A stretch of DNA of 59,854 nt, taken from a virus. Shown here piece after piece: positions 21,576-30,638 of the stretch. The first letter of the stretch is position 1, and each line of letters starts with the position of its first letter. The translations under genes and the position numbers were made by a program. The DNA lies in the IMG/VR virus record IMGVR_UViG_3300030419_008063, positions 1 to 59,854 of that record; one strand, given 5' to 3'. The notes under the pieces were generated by a model. That model searched no databases, was not told the DNA's origin, and saw only the letters and a program-made list of their open reading frames with translations.

Positions 21576-23191
21576 TAATATTTTGTTCAGATATTTTTAG
21601 AGAATTTTATGCCGGCGGTGCGGAGTTAACAACCGATGCAATTATAGAAGATTCTTTGATCCCTGTGGGGAAAATATTTTCTTCATCTGTCAACATGAAA
21701 ACTCTTGAACAGAATAAGGACAAATTTTGGGTATTTAGCAATTTTAGTAATTTATCGGATAACGCTCTTTTTTATATTGCAAAAAATATAAAATATGCAA
21801 CTTTGGAATATGATTATAAATATTGTGAATATAGATTGCCGGAACTGCATAAACATGTTGAGAAAAAAGATTGCGATTGTCATAATTCGACAAGGGGAAA
21901 AATTATTTCTATTTTTCTCAAGAATGCGCAAGCTACTTTTTGGATGTCTCACAAGCAAAAAAAACATTATGAGGAAATGTTTCCTTTTTTATCTAAACAT
22001 AATAATATTGTTCTTAGTTCGGTGTTTTCCAGTGAGTCTTTGGAATATTTTAGAGAGTATCAAAAAAATCCCAAAAAGAAGAATGATAAATGGATTATAA
22101 CTGGCAACCCATCATGGGTGAAGGGCCTCCAAGCTTCTATCAAATATGCTGAAGATAACGAATTAGATTATGAAATTGTCAATGGCATACCTTATGACGA
22201 AATGTTGGATAAGCTGGCAGAATCAAAAGGTATAATATTTTTTCCCAAAGGCAGGGATACATGCCCTAGATTTACAATTGAAGCAGCTTTGCTTGGTTGC
22301 GAAACAATACTAAATGAAAATGTACAGCACAGAGACGAAAAATGGTTTGAAAATCCAAAAACAATTTTGGAATATATGGAAAAAAGAACAGAAGTTTTCT
22401 GGAGAGAGTGTTTCAAATACGTTCCAGAAATTCCAAAAGTAGATAAATTAGACGAAAATACGCATTTTAAGATTGTGGTTCCTTTCTACAATGCTGAAAG
22501 GTGGATTGAAAAGTGTATTAATAGTGTAAAAATGCAAAATTATGACAATTTTACGTGTTATTTGGTCGACGATATATCTACCGACAACACTGTGGAATTA
22601 GCCAAAAAAATAATCAAAGACGATAAAAGATTTAGAATAATTGAAAATAAAGAAAAAAAATATGCTTTAGGAAATATTCATGACACAGTTGAACACTCTG
22701 AAGCGAAGGATGATGATGTTATTATTCTTTTGGATGGGGATGATTGGCTGTCATGTTATGATGTTCTCCCTAAGTTGAACGAAGTTTATCAAACAAATGA
22801 TTGTACAATGACTTATGGCAGCTATTTCATGCACCCGTTTGGTGTGCGAGGTGTTGAGCCATCAGAATATCCCAAAGAAGTTATAGAATCTAACGGATAT
22901 AGGGAAGATAAGTGGCGAGCTTCTCACCTGAGAACGTTCAAATACTTATTGTGGAAAAACTTGGATAAAAATGATTTGAAATATGAGAATGGTGAATTTT
23001 TCAAAATGACGTATGATCAGGCAATCATGCTTCCGTTGCTTGAAATGTCTGGAGAGAAAGCAAAATATATAGATCATATTATGCACGTATATAATAAGGA
23101 AAATCCGTTGAATATTGACAAGAACAAAGCAGAAGAACAACACAACTTAGCTTTGAAAATAAGAAATAAGAAAAAATATAAAAGAATATGA
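21572..23191 (+). CDS. Two-domain glycosyltransferase: GT-B N-terminus fused to GT2, 539 aa
   Basis: Residues about 1-280 look like a compact GT-B unit (IITGNPSWVKGLQASIKYAE, then FFPKGRDTCPRFTIEAALLG). From about 300 a GT-A/GT2 domain begins (FKIVVPFYNAERWIEKCINS) with VDDISTDNT and the metal-binding LLDGDDW. One chain may therefore add two sugars in succession. Part of the coupled island (4-nt overlaps at both ends). Confidence 0.75.
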   Translation: MIIFCSDIFREFYAGGAELTTDAIIEDSLIPVGKIFSSSVNMKTLEQNKDKFWVFSNFSNLSDNALFYIAKNIKYATLEYDYKYCEYRLPELHKHVEKKDCDCHNSTRGKIISIFLKNAQATFWMSHKQKKHYEEMFPFLSKHNNIVLSSVFSSESLEYFREYQKNPKKKNDKWIITGNPSWVKGLQASIKYAEDNELDYEIVNGIPYDEMLDKLAESKGIIFFPKGRDTCPRFTIEAALLGCETILNENVQHRDEKWFENPKTILEYMEKRTEVFWRECFKYVPEIPKVDKLDENTHFKIVVPFYNAERWIEKCINSVKMQNYDNFTCYLVDDISTDNTVELAKKIIKDDKRFRIIENKEKKYALGNIHDTVEHSEAKDDDVIILLDGDDWLSCYDVLPKLNEVYQTNDCTMTYGSYFMHPFGVRGVEPSEYPKEVIESNGYREDKWRASHLRTFKYLLWKNLDKNDLKYENGEFFKMTYDQAIMLPLLEMSGEKAKYIDHIMHVYNKENPLNIDKNKAEEQHNLALKIRNKKKYKRI

Positions 23192-24084
23192 ACATCCATT
23201 TTGAGAACGTTGACATCAATAGTCATAGTGGGCCAAATTCTTTTGCTTCAAAACTTGTAAAGTATATGAAACAAAGGGGGCACTCTTTTGATCCTTCTTT
23301 ACCAGCCGATGTCGATCTTTGTTTTATAGAATCTTTCAAAGCAAAGCATAACAATCCAATGGTGTTGAGGCTGGACGGAATTTATTTCAATACAATGCAG
23401 GATTATAATTTTCAAAATAGAAATATACGCCTTAGCTATGAGAGAGCCGACGGCGTTATTATTCAATCTGAATTTGACAAGAAATTGATATTTGAGTATT
23501 TTGGAGAGCACAGAAACGCAACAGTTATTCGAAACGGCGCAGATACCGAATTCATTAAAAGAATCCAGCCAGCTCTAAATACAAGGTTTGATAAGATTTG
23601 GTCTTGCGCTTCATACTGGCGACCTCATAAAAGATTAGATGAGAATATAAAATATTTTCTAGAGCATTCCGGAAAAAATGATTGTCTTTTTGTTGCCGGC
23701 ACCATACCACCAGAACATGAAAGGTTTGAGGACGGAAGAATTTTATACACTGGCGAGCTAGATTTAGAACATTTATTGAAACTATATAAAACATCAGACT
23801 ATTTTGTTCACTTGGCATGGCTAGATCATTGTCCAAATGTTGTTGTTGATGCAAAAGCAGCCGGCTGTAAGATTATTTGTTCTTCTGCTGGAGGAACATC
23901 AGAAATAGCTGGAAATGGTGACATCATAATACAAGAGGAAGAGTGGAATTTTGAACCGGTTGAGCTTTATAATCCTCCAAAATTAGATTTTTCCAAAAAA
24001 ATAATAAAAAAAGAAAACACAGATGTATGTATGAAATTTGTTTCTGAAAAGTATGAAAAATTCTTAGAAGAAACTAAGAGATAA
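23188..24084 (+). CDS. GT-B glycosyltransferase (GT4-like), 298 aa
   Basis: A short GT-B protein. The N-terminal part (NIHFENVDINSHSGPNSFAS) contains the SGPN loop, then VIRNGADTEFIK before the second domain, and HLAWLDHCPNVVVDAKAAGC with IICSSAGGTSEI for donor binding. About 60-100 residues shorter than usual GT4 enzymes because the N-terminal domain is small. Overlaps the preceding gene by 4 nt. Confidence 0.75.
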   Translation: MNIHFENVDINSHSGPNSFASKLVKYMKQRGHSFDPSLPADVDLCFIESFKAKHNNPMVLRLDGIYFNTMQDYNFQNRNIRLSYERADGVIIQSEFDKKLIFEYFGEHRNATVIRNGADTEFIKRIQPALNTRFDKIWSCASYWRPHKRLDENIKYFLEHSGKNDCLFVAGTIPPEHERFEDGRILYTGELDLEHLLKLYKTSDYFVHLAWLDHCPNVVVDAKAAGCKIICSSAGGTSEIAGNGDIIIQEEEWNFEPVELYNPPKLDFSKKIIKKENTDVCMKFVSEKYEKFLEETKR

Positions 24085-24086
24085 AA

Positions 24087-25016
24087 ATGAAAAAAATTTA
24101 TATTTTAGATGGTAATGAAAATTGGATTTGTGATAGATTCACAAGAGAGTGGCGCACAAACAATCCGGAACTTTGTGCCAAAAATCCCATGGAAGCCGAT
24201 ATTCTCTGGCTTCTAGCAGAATGGAAGTGGGATTCTATTCCTCCAAGCATTTTAGATGAGAAAAAAGTAGTTGTTACCATTCATCACATCGTCCCGGAAA
24301 AGTTTCACAAAGAAAAGGCTTTTGGGTTTTCTTTTCGAGATAAGTTTGTTGATTTATATCACGTCCCTTGTTATAAGACTATGATGGCTCTTAGGCCTTT
24401 GACTTCAAAACCAATAGAGATAGCACCTTTTTGGGTAAATTCAGATATTTTCTTCGAGATTGAAAATAAACAAACTCTGAGAGAAAAATATAATATTGCT
24501 GTTGACAAATTTGTTATAGGTTCTTTTCAAAGAGATACAGAAGGGCATGATCTCAAGAGCCCAAAGCTTGAAAAAGGCCCGGATATATTTTGTGATGTAG
24601 TTGAACATCTTCACTCTAAAAATAAAAATATTCAAGTTTTGTTGGCCGGTTGGAGGAGGCAATATGTTATTAATCGCCTAGAGACTGCCGGAATCAAATA
24701 TTATTATTATGAATTTTGTGATTTTGAAACGTTAAATGAGTTATATAATTGTTTAGATTTATATATTGTATCTTCTAGATGTGAAGGCGGACCTCAAGCA
24801 ATCGTAGAATGCGGAATAACAAAAACGCCGATTATCTCAACAGATGTGGGATTAGCTAGTCGTTTTTTACCCCATGAAAGTATAGCAGATAGCGATAAAT
24901 TGTTATTTGCAGAACCAAATGTTGAACAAACTTATAAAAATGTGGTAGAATATGAAATAGGCAAGTACATGAAAAAATTTAACAATCTAATCATAAACAG
25001 TGAGAAATTATTATGA
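24087..25016 (+). CDS. GT-B glycosyltransferase (GT4-like), 309 aa
   Basis: The start is atypical (KKIYILDGNENWICDRFTRE), but the second domain is clear: FVIGSFQRDTEGHDLKSPK, VLLAGWRRQYVI and SSRCEGGPQAIVECGITKTP with ISTDVG. The charged RDTEGHDL loop may bind the nucleotide phosphate. Acceptor unknown. Ends in a 4-nt overlap with the carbamoyltransferase gene. Confidence 0.75.
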   Translation: MKKIYILDGNENWICDRFTREWRTNNPELCAKNPMEADILWLLAEWKWDSIPPSILDEKKVVVTIHHIVPEKFHKEKAFGFSFRDKFVDLYHVPCYKTMMALRPLTSKPIEIAPFWVNSDIFFEIENKQTLREKYNIAVDKFVIGSFQRDTEGHDLKSPKLEKGPDIFCDVVEHLHSKNKNIQVLLAGWRRQYVINRLETAGIKYYYYEFCDFETLNELYNCLDLYIVSSRCEGGPQAIVECGITKTPIISTDVGLASRFLPHESIADSDKLLFAEPNVEQTYKNVVEYEIGKYMKKFNNLIINSEKLL

Positions 25017-26629
25017 AAATAGCAGGGGTATATTCAGGTCACGATTGTTCTTTTTATATTTCGGAAAACGGAAAACCGATTGTGCATGCGGAATATGAAA
25101 GGTATATCAGAGAAAAAGAACCAGAAGGCGATTCAATAGGGTTTATGTTCGAGGAATATAATCAGTGTGATGATATCAAGCATGTTGCTCTTTGTCATCC
25201 GGTTTCAAAAACTGCTGGATATAAAGAATCTTATGAAAAACTTAAAAACATCGTAAAGAAGAATGACGGAGAAATATATTCCGTTGGACATCACCAAGCA
25301 CACGCAGCAAATGCATTTTTTTCTAGCAATTTTGAAGATGCTCTTATTATAACAATCGATGGTGGAGGGTATGAAGATAACAACTTTGTATCTGCCTGTA
25401 CGGCATGGAAAGGCAAAGGGAACAAAGTTGAGCCGCTCCATCTCTTTCCTTTGGAAAAAATAAATATTGGCGGAATATGGACCAGAGTTACAAGATATAT
25501 TTTTAAATTATCTTCTGGGTGGCCAAGAGGACATTCTGCTGGGACTGTGATGGCCATGGCAGCTTTGGGCAACTCGGAGAGATTTTTAGATGATTTTTAT
25601 AAGATGTTGACAACAGACTTGGCAATGGCCTCCGCGCGTCCGCACAACCAGCCAAAAGGGGTTTATGATGGAAACGATCCTGAACATCCTTATTTGAAGA
25701 AGTGGGCTAAACTAGCAGATGAAAGTGAAGAGAATAAATTTGATATTGCGGCCGCTTTGCAGAAAGCAACAGAGAAATATCTCAAAGGATTGATAGGGGA
25801 GATACTTCAGAAAAATCCAAGCAAGAATCTTTGTCTTTCTGGCGGTGTCGCTCTAAATTCAGTCGCAGTGGGTAAATTTAGAAAATGGTTTCCAGATTTG
25901 GAGGGCATTTATGTTACACCAACACCACATGATGGTGGGTTGCCAATTGGGGCTGCTCAATATGTGTGGCATCAAATATTAGACAATCCGAGAATCAAGT
26001 GGGAAGATAATTATACTCCTTATCTGGGATATGTTTATGAAAATGTTGAAGAGACTTTGAAAAATTACTTTGACAAGGTGGAGTGGCGAAAAGCTTCTGA
26101 CGATCAGGTGGTAGATCTTTTGTCGGAAGAAAATATAATCGCAGTATTTGGAGGAGGCTCAGAGTCTGGAAGAAGGGCTTTGGGGAATAGAAGCATCCTT
26201 GCAGATCCTCGTAGTCCGAATATGAAAGATTTGATCAACGAAAAGGTAAAACACAGACAGTGGTTTAGGCCATTTGCACCTTCTATTCTCCGTGAAGAGG
26301 TTTCTAAATGGTTTGAAGAAGATATTCCCAGCCCTTATATGAGTTTTGTTCTTAAATTCAAAGAAGAGGCAAGAGACAAAGTTCCGGCCGTTGTTCATTT
26401 TGATGGCTCAGCAAGACTTCAAACAGTGGCCGAAAAAGATAATAAATGGTATTATAATTTCATAAAAAAATGGCATAAAAAATCAGGTGTCCCCATTGTT
26501 CTCAACACCAGTTTCAATGATCGAGAACCTATATGCGAAACAGCCCAACACGCAGTGAACTGTTTTCTAAAGACTGATATTGATTATTTATATTTTTATG
26601 ATGAAAATTTATTGGTTAGCAAGAGATAG
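25013..26629 (+). CDS. O-carbamoyltransferase (NodU/TobZ/CmcH family), 538 aa
   Basis: The N-terminal Kae1-like domain has YSGHDCSFYI, VGHHQAHAANAFF (metal-binding His) and ITIDGGG. The C-terminal YrdC-like part has GGGSESGRRALGNRSILADP and QWFRPFAPSI, signature stretches of the NodU/CmcH/TobZ family. These enzymes make carbamoyl-AMP from carbamoyl phosphate and ATP and transfer the carbamoyl group to a hydroxyl, usually on a sugar or antibiotic. Full length. In this island it most likely O-carbamoylates a glycan residue. Confidence 0.85.
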   Translation: MKIAGVYSGHDCSFYISENGKPIVHAEYERYIREKEPEGDSIGFMFEEYNQCDDIKHVALCHPVSKTAGYKESYEKLKNIVKKNDGEIYSVGHHQAHAANAFFSSNFEDALIITIDGGGYEDNNFVSACTAWKGKGNKVEPLHLFPLEKINIGGIWTRVTRYIFKLSSGWPRGHSAGTVMAMAALGNSERFLDDFYKMLTTDLAMASARPHNQPKGVYDGNDPEHPYLKKWAKLADESEENKFDIAAALQKATEKYLKGLIGEILQKNPSKNLCLSGGVALNSVAVGKFRKWFPDLEGIYVTPTPHDGGLPIGAAQYVWHQILDNPRIKWEDNYTPYLGYVYENVEETLKNYFDKVEWRKASDDQVVDLLSEENIIAVFGGGSESGRRALGNRSILADPRSPNMKDLINEKVKHRQWFRPFAPSILREEVSKWFEEDIPSPYMSFVLKFKEEARDKVPAVVHFDGSARLQTVAEKDNKWYYNFIKKWHKKSGVPIVLNTSFNDREPICETAQHAVNCFLKTDIDYLYFYDENLLVSKR

Positions 26630-26640
26630 GAGAAAAAGTT

Positions 26641-27441
26641 TTGAAAATAGGCATTCTCGGAGTAGGGGTAGTTGGAAGCGCTGTCAAGTATGGTCTTGAA
26701 AAACTAGGCCACAATATTTGGGTACACGATCTTAGGCTTGGGACGACAATTCAAAATGTCCTAGGCACAGAGATGTGCTATATCTGTGTTCCTACACCTT
26801 CTTTAGAAACTGGACAGTGTGATACTGCTATTGTTGAAAAAGTGGTTCACGAACTAGAACAACATGGTTATGATGGCATTATTGCCATAAAATCGACTGT
26901 GGAGCCCGGAACAACCGAAAAGCTGAGAAAAGAGACCGGTAACGACAAAATTTGTTTTGTTCCGGAATTTCTTAGAGAACGTTGTGCTATATCAGACTTT
27001 ATTGAAAATCACGACCTGTGTGTCATAGGAACGGAGGATATGAAAATATTTGATTTGGTGAAAAAGTCTCACGGCTCTTATCCAAAGAAAGTAGTACAAT
27101 TATCTCCAACAGAAGCAGAATTTTGCAAATATTTTAGCAATGTCTACAATGCTACATTGATAACCTTTGCAAACAATTTTTCCGAAATATGTGAAAAAAT
27201 GAATGTCAATTACAGCAATGTCAAGAATGCCGTTGTAAACAGGAACCATATAACGGATAGTTATCTAGATTGCAATGACAGTTTTCGGGGCTTCGGCGGC
27301 GTGTGCCTTCCCAAAGATACTAAAGCTATGGCGTTTATCTCTTCGATGCTTGAAACGGAGGGGGAGATGTTCGAATTTCTTATAAAAGAGAATAATAAAT
27401 ATAAAATAACAGTTCCAAAGGGGATGAGAGATGACTCCTAA
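26641..27441 (+). CDS. Short nucleotide-sugar dehydrogenase (UGD/GMD-like) lacking C-terminal domain, 266 aa
   Basis: TTG start behind AGGAG. The N-terminal Rossmann motif KIGILGVGVVGSAV binds NAD; VPTPS and KSTVEPGTTEKL are family signatures; the catalytic Cys is Cys222 in GFGGVCLPKD. UDP-glucose and GDP-mannose dehydrogenases are about 390-450 aa with a C-terminal UDP-binding domain that is absent here. A second short copy lies at 41673. Either these are a compact family variant that oxidises a sugar nucleotide to a uronate, or the substrate differs. The end overlaps the next gene by 11 nt. Confidence 0.75.
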   Translation: MKIGILGVGVVGSAVKYGLEKLGHNIWVHDLRLGTTIQNVLGTEMCYICVPTPSLETGQCDTAIVEKVVHELEQHGYDGIIAIKSTVEPGTTEKLRKETGNDKICFVPEFLRERCAISDFIENHDLCVIGTEDMKIFDLVKKSHGSYPKKVVQLSPTEAEFCKYFSNVYNATLITFANNFSEICEKMNVNYSNVKNAVVNRNHITDSYLDCNDSFRGFGGVCLPKDTKAMAFISSMLETEGEMFEFLIKENNKYKITVPKGMRDDS

Positions 27442-28372
27442 AGTAACATTTGGTATTATAAATTATAATAGATTATTTTATTTGAAGAGTTGTGCTGAAT
27501 CTTTGATGGAGTCTGTAGAGGATTATGATAATGTAGAATTTATCTGCATTGATGATGATAGTAGGGAAGTTGGCACCAAGGCATATCTAGCCTCTTTGCG
27601 AGAAAGAGGATGGACAGTTATTAACCAAGAAGAATATAGGATAGGCAGAAAACTAGTAACAGATGAATATAATGATACTACTCATATGAACGCTTTTGCC
27701 GATGCTTTAAATATAATTTTGAAAAAATCATCCGGCCAACTTTTTGTACCGCTTCAGGGGGACATGGAATTTGTGAGAAAAGGATGGCTTCCTGATTATG
27801 TTGAATTATTTTCAAAAAGACGCGATATTGGATGTGTTCTTTTAGACGCACAGAGAAAAGCTAGGTTGAAAAAAGCGAAGTTTGAGGAACAGATTTTTAC
27901 TAAAACAAATCTTTTTGCTGTTGATGTGGATAGGAAAATATCTGGTGCGGGAGATGCAATGTATAGAACATCTTTGGTCAAAGATTTGGGGGGTTGGAAC
28001 CCCTCTCCCGCTTTGACAAAATTTGGAAACAATCCAACCTCAGAGACTGATTTCATAATCAGGGCATATACAGAACACGGTGACAAAATAAAAATATATC
28101 AACCATTTAAACCTCCGGCCGTTGCGATATTGACAGATCCAAGCGGAACAAACGCTAGGATAAGGGGTGGAAAAAGATATGGAAGCTATTGGCAGGCAAT
28201 GGATAATAGATATTATATATGGAGCAACACACAATGGAAAAACGACGAAAGGCCACAATCTATAGAGGAGTTGGTTGTTACAAATGGTAATTGGGAATTA
28301 CCAATCGATGAAAATGGAGACATAATAAAGTTAGGAACAAAAATTGATCTGCTTGAATACGAGGAGATATAA
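27431..28372 (+). CDS. GT2-like glycosyltransferase, 313 aa
   Basis: A GT-A fold start (KVTFGIINYNRLFYLKSCAE) with CIDDDS, then an acidic site QGDMEF in place of the usual D-x-D, and GAGDAMYRTSLVKDLGGWN, like the second conserved region of GT2 enzymes. Probably a metal-dependent inverting transferase. The stop shares a base with the next start. Confidence 0.7.
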   Translation: MTPKVTFGIINYNRLFYLKSCAESLMESVEDYDNVEFICIDDDSREVGTKAYLASLRERGWTVINQEEYRIGRKLVTDEYNDTTHMNAFADALNIILKKSSGQLFVPLQGDMEFVRKGWLPDYVELFSKRRDIGCVLLDAQRKARLKKAKFEEQIFTKTNLFAVDVDRKISGAGDAMYRTSLVKDLGGWNPSPALTKFGNNPTSETDFIIRAYTEHGDKIKIYQPFKPPAVAILTDPSGTNARIRGGKRYGSYWQAMDNRYYIWSNTQWKNDERPQSIEELVVTNGNWELPIDENGDIIKLGTKIDLLEYEEI

Positions 28373-29367
28373 TGAGCTTTTTCAATGACAGTAAAAAAAG
28401 AAATATATTAATAACCGGCGGTGCCGGCTTTGTTGGTTATCACTTGGCAAAAACTCTTGCTGATGAAAATCATAATATCACAATAATTGACAATTTTCAA
28501 AGACCAAATGAAGATGAAATGTTTTTGCAATTAGTGTCGAAAGACAATGTTGAACATCTCAAAGTAGATATATCCAGTCATGATGTATATGATAACTTGG
28601 AGATGAACTATTATGATGTGATTTATCACTTTGCGGCACTTAATGGAACGGCTAATTTTTATAATCACCCGGAAAAAGTTGTAAAAATAGGGACATTATC
28701 TACGATATATTTGTTGGAATGGGTCGCAAAACATGAAAATAGGCCAAAAATAATATATACAAGCAGTTCAGAAACATATGCCGGCACGGCAAAACTTTTA
28801 GGGGAAAACTTTCCCTTGCCAACACCAGAAGATGTCCCCCTTACAATTGACGATGTTACAAATGTTAGGTGGAGTTATGGAGCTAGTAAACTTTTGGGCG
28901 AGGTTGCGTTTTATTGTTATGGCCAAGCGCACGAGATTACAGATTTTAACGTTGTGAGACTTCACAATATATATGGACCTAGGATGGGTTTTGAGCACGT
29001 TATCAGCCAGTTTATCGAAAGATATAGAAATGGTGAAAGACCTCTCGCTGTCTATGGCGGTTCAAATACTAGATCTTTTTGTTTTATCACTGACGTGTTG
29101 GCCGCGCTTTCAAAAATAACTAACGAAGGAATTCCGAGAGAAATTTATCACATTGGAAATGATAAAGAAGAAATAAGAATAGATGATTTGGCAAAGCTGC
29201 TTTTTGAGATAAATGAAGAAAAAATCAATATCAAGGTTCATGAGGCTCCGGAGGGAAGCGTCAACAGAAGATGTCCAAATATTGATCGGCTCAAATCTTT
29301 AGGGTACGAAAATGAAACCTCTCTAAAAAATGGACTCAAAGTAACATATGATTGGTATAACAGATGA
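28372..29367 (+). CDS. Extended SDR NAD-dependent epimerase/dehydratase, 331 aa
   Basis: TGGAGFVGYHL is the NAD-binding Gly motif, TSSSETY the catalytic Ser/Thr strand and YGASK the Tyr-Lys pair. HNIYGPRM and YGGSNTRSFCFITD resemble UDP-glucuronate decarboxylase and 4,6-dehydratase relatives. It directly precedes the PMP-type 3-dehydrase gene (4-nt overlap). A 4-keto-6-deoxy sugar nucleotide made by such an SDR would be the expected substrate of that enzyme. The exact reaction cannot be fixed by reading. Confidence 0.75.
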   Translation: MSFFNDSKKRNILITGGAGFVGYHLAKTLADENHNITIIDNFQRPNEDEMFLQLVSKDNVEHLKVDISSHDVYDNLEMNYYDVIYHFAALNGTANFYNHPEKVVKIGTLSTIYLLEWVAKHENRPKIIYTSSSETYAGTAKLLGENFPLPTPEDVPLTIDDVTNVRWSYGASKLLGEVAFYCYGQAHEITDFNVVRLHNIYGPRMGFEHVISQFIERYRNGERPLAVYGGSNTRSFCFITDVLAALSKITNEGIPREIYHIGNDKEEIRIDDLAKLLFEINEEKINIKVHEAPEGSVNRRCPNIDRLKSLGYENETSLKNGLKVTYDWYNR

Positions 29368-30638
29368 TGGAACAGTTAAAAAAAGAAATCTTTGAAAAAG
29401 TAGAAGAATATTTTGCAACAAAAACGAATGAGCCTAGTGAAAAAATAGGTGTTGCTTATCCATGTTTTGATCACAAGGAAGTCAATCAAGCTCTGGATTC
29501 TTTGCTCGATGTTTGGATTTCTCAAGGTCCAAAAGTAAAACAATTTGAAAAAGAATATGCTAAATATATCGGTACAAAATATGGAATTGGATGCAATTCG
29601 GGAAGCTCAGCAAACTTATTGGCTTTGACCTCGTTAATTCAGGCTGGACATTTGAAGCCCGGCGACGAGGTTATTGTTCCTGCTGCAACTTTTACAACCG
29701 TTATCTCTCCTTTGTTACAAACTGGTTTGGTGCCTGTATTTGTGGATGTTGAACTGGAGACATATAACAACGATCCGGCAGCAATAGAGAGGGCAATTAC
29801 GGACAAGACAAAGTTGATAATGATTGTTCATTCTTTGGGTTGTGCTTCGAAGATGGATGAGATTATGCACATATCTAGAAATTACAATATACCGGTCTTA
29901 GAGGATTGTTGCGAGGCTCACGGCTCCTCCATTGACGGCAAGAAAGTTGGAAGTTTCGGTCTAATTTCTACATTTAGTTTTTTCGTTGCACACAACATGA
30001 CAACAGGTGAAGGTGGCATGATAATGACTAGCGATGATGAACTTCATGACATACTTCGCTCTGTTCGCGAATTTGGCCGCCTGACAAAATATGAAAAGAA
30101 TAAACCTAGGTTTTATTATAGCGATGAACACTTGAATGAATATGATGAAAGATATGTGTTCACAAACGTTGGGTACAATCTTCGAATGACGGATATTGCC
30201 GCTTCGCTGGGCATTGAGCAGCTTAAAAAATTGGATGATTTTAATGACGCAAGAGTAAAGATAGCTCATTTTTATACCGAAAGTTTGTGCAAGTTTCAAG
30301 ATTATCTAACTTTGCCAAAAATACCATTGGGGTATTTTCACTCTTTTTATGGCTATCCGTTTGTTATAAAACCTGATGCTCCTTTTACTCGACAAGAGCT
30401 GGTCAACCATTTAGAAAACAACAATATTGAAACTAGGGCTTTCATGGGTGGCGATCTTTCAAAGCAGCCGGCCTATAGAAATACACCATGCAAGACGCCA
30501 TATAGTATGCCAAATACAGATCTGATGTTTAATAATGCATTTTTCATTGGCTGTCACCCTTTTATAACCGAAAAACAAAAAAAACAAATTGTCGAAGCAT
30601 TTGAAAGCTTCTTTTTGTATAAAAAGCTAAAAATATGA
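29364..30638 (+). CDS. PMP-type sugar 3-dehydrase of DegT/StrS fold (RfbH/ColD-like), 424 aa
   Basis: The DegT/DnrJ/EryC1/StrS aminotransferase fold is clear (NSGSSANLLALTSL, EVIVPAATF, VLEDCCEAHGS, GEGGMI). The residue that normally holds PLP as a Schiff base (Lys in the F-x-x-x-K-N/H segment) is His210 (FFVAHNMTTGEGG), as in the PMP-dependent dehydrases E1/RfbH and ColD. The N-terminus (LKKEIFEKVEEYF) also looks like RfbH. E1 enzymes carry a 2Fe-2S Cys cluster after this motif; here that stretch (about 240-262) has no Cys, which is closer to ColD. Likely removes the C3 hydroxyl of a 4-keto-6-deoxy sugar nucleotide. Confidence 0.8.
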   Translation: MMEQLKKEIFEKVEEYFATKTNEPSEKIGVAYPCFDHKEVNQALDSLLDVWISQGPKVKQFEKEYAKYIGTKYGIGCNSGSSANLLALTSLIQAGHLKPGDEVIVPAATFTTVISPLLQTGLVPVFVDVELETYNNDPAAIERAITDKTKLIMIVHSLGCASKMDEIMHISRNYNIPVLEDCCEAHGSSIDGKKVGSFGLISTFSFFVAHNMTTGEGGMIMTSDDELHDILRSVREFGRLTKYEKNKPRFYYSDEHLNEYDERYVFTNVGYNLRMTDIAASLGIEQLKKLDDFNDARVKIAHFYTESLCKFQDYLTLPKIPLGYFHSFYGYPFVIKPDAPFTRQELVNHLENNNIETRAFMGGDLSKQPAYRNTPCKTPYSMPNTDLMFNNAFFIGCHPFITEKQKKQIVEAFESFFLYKKLKI

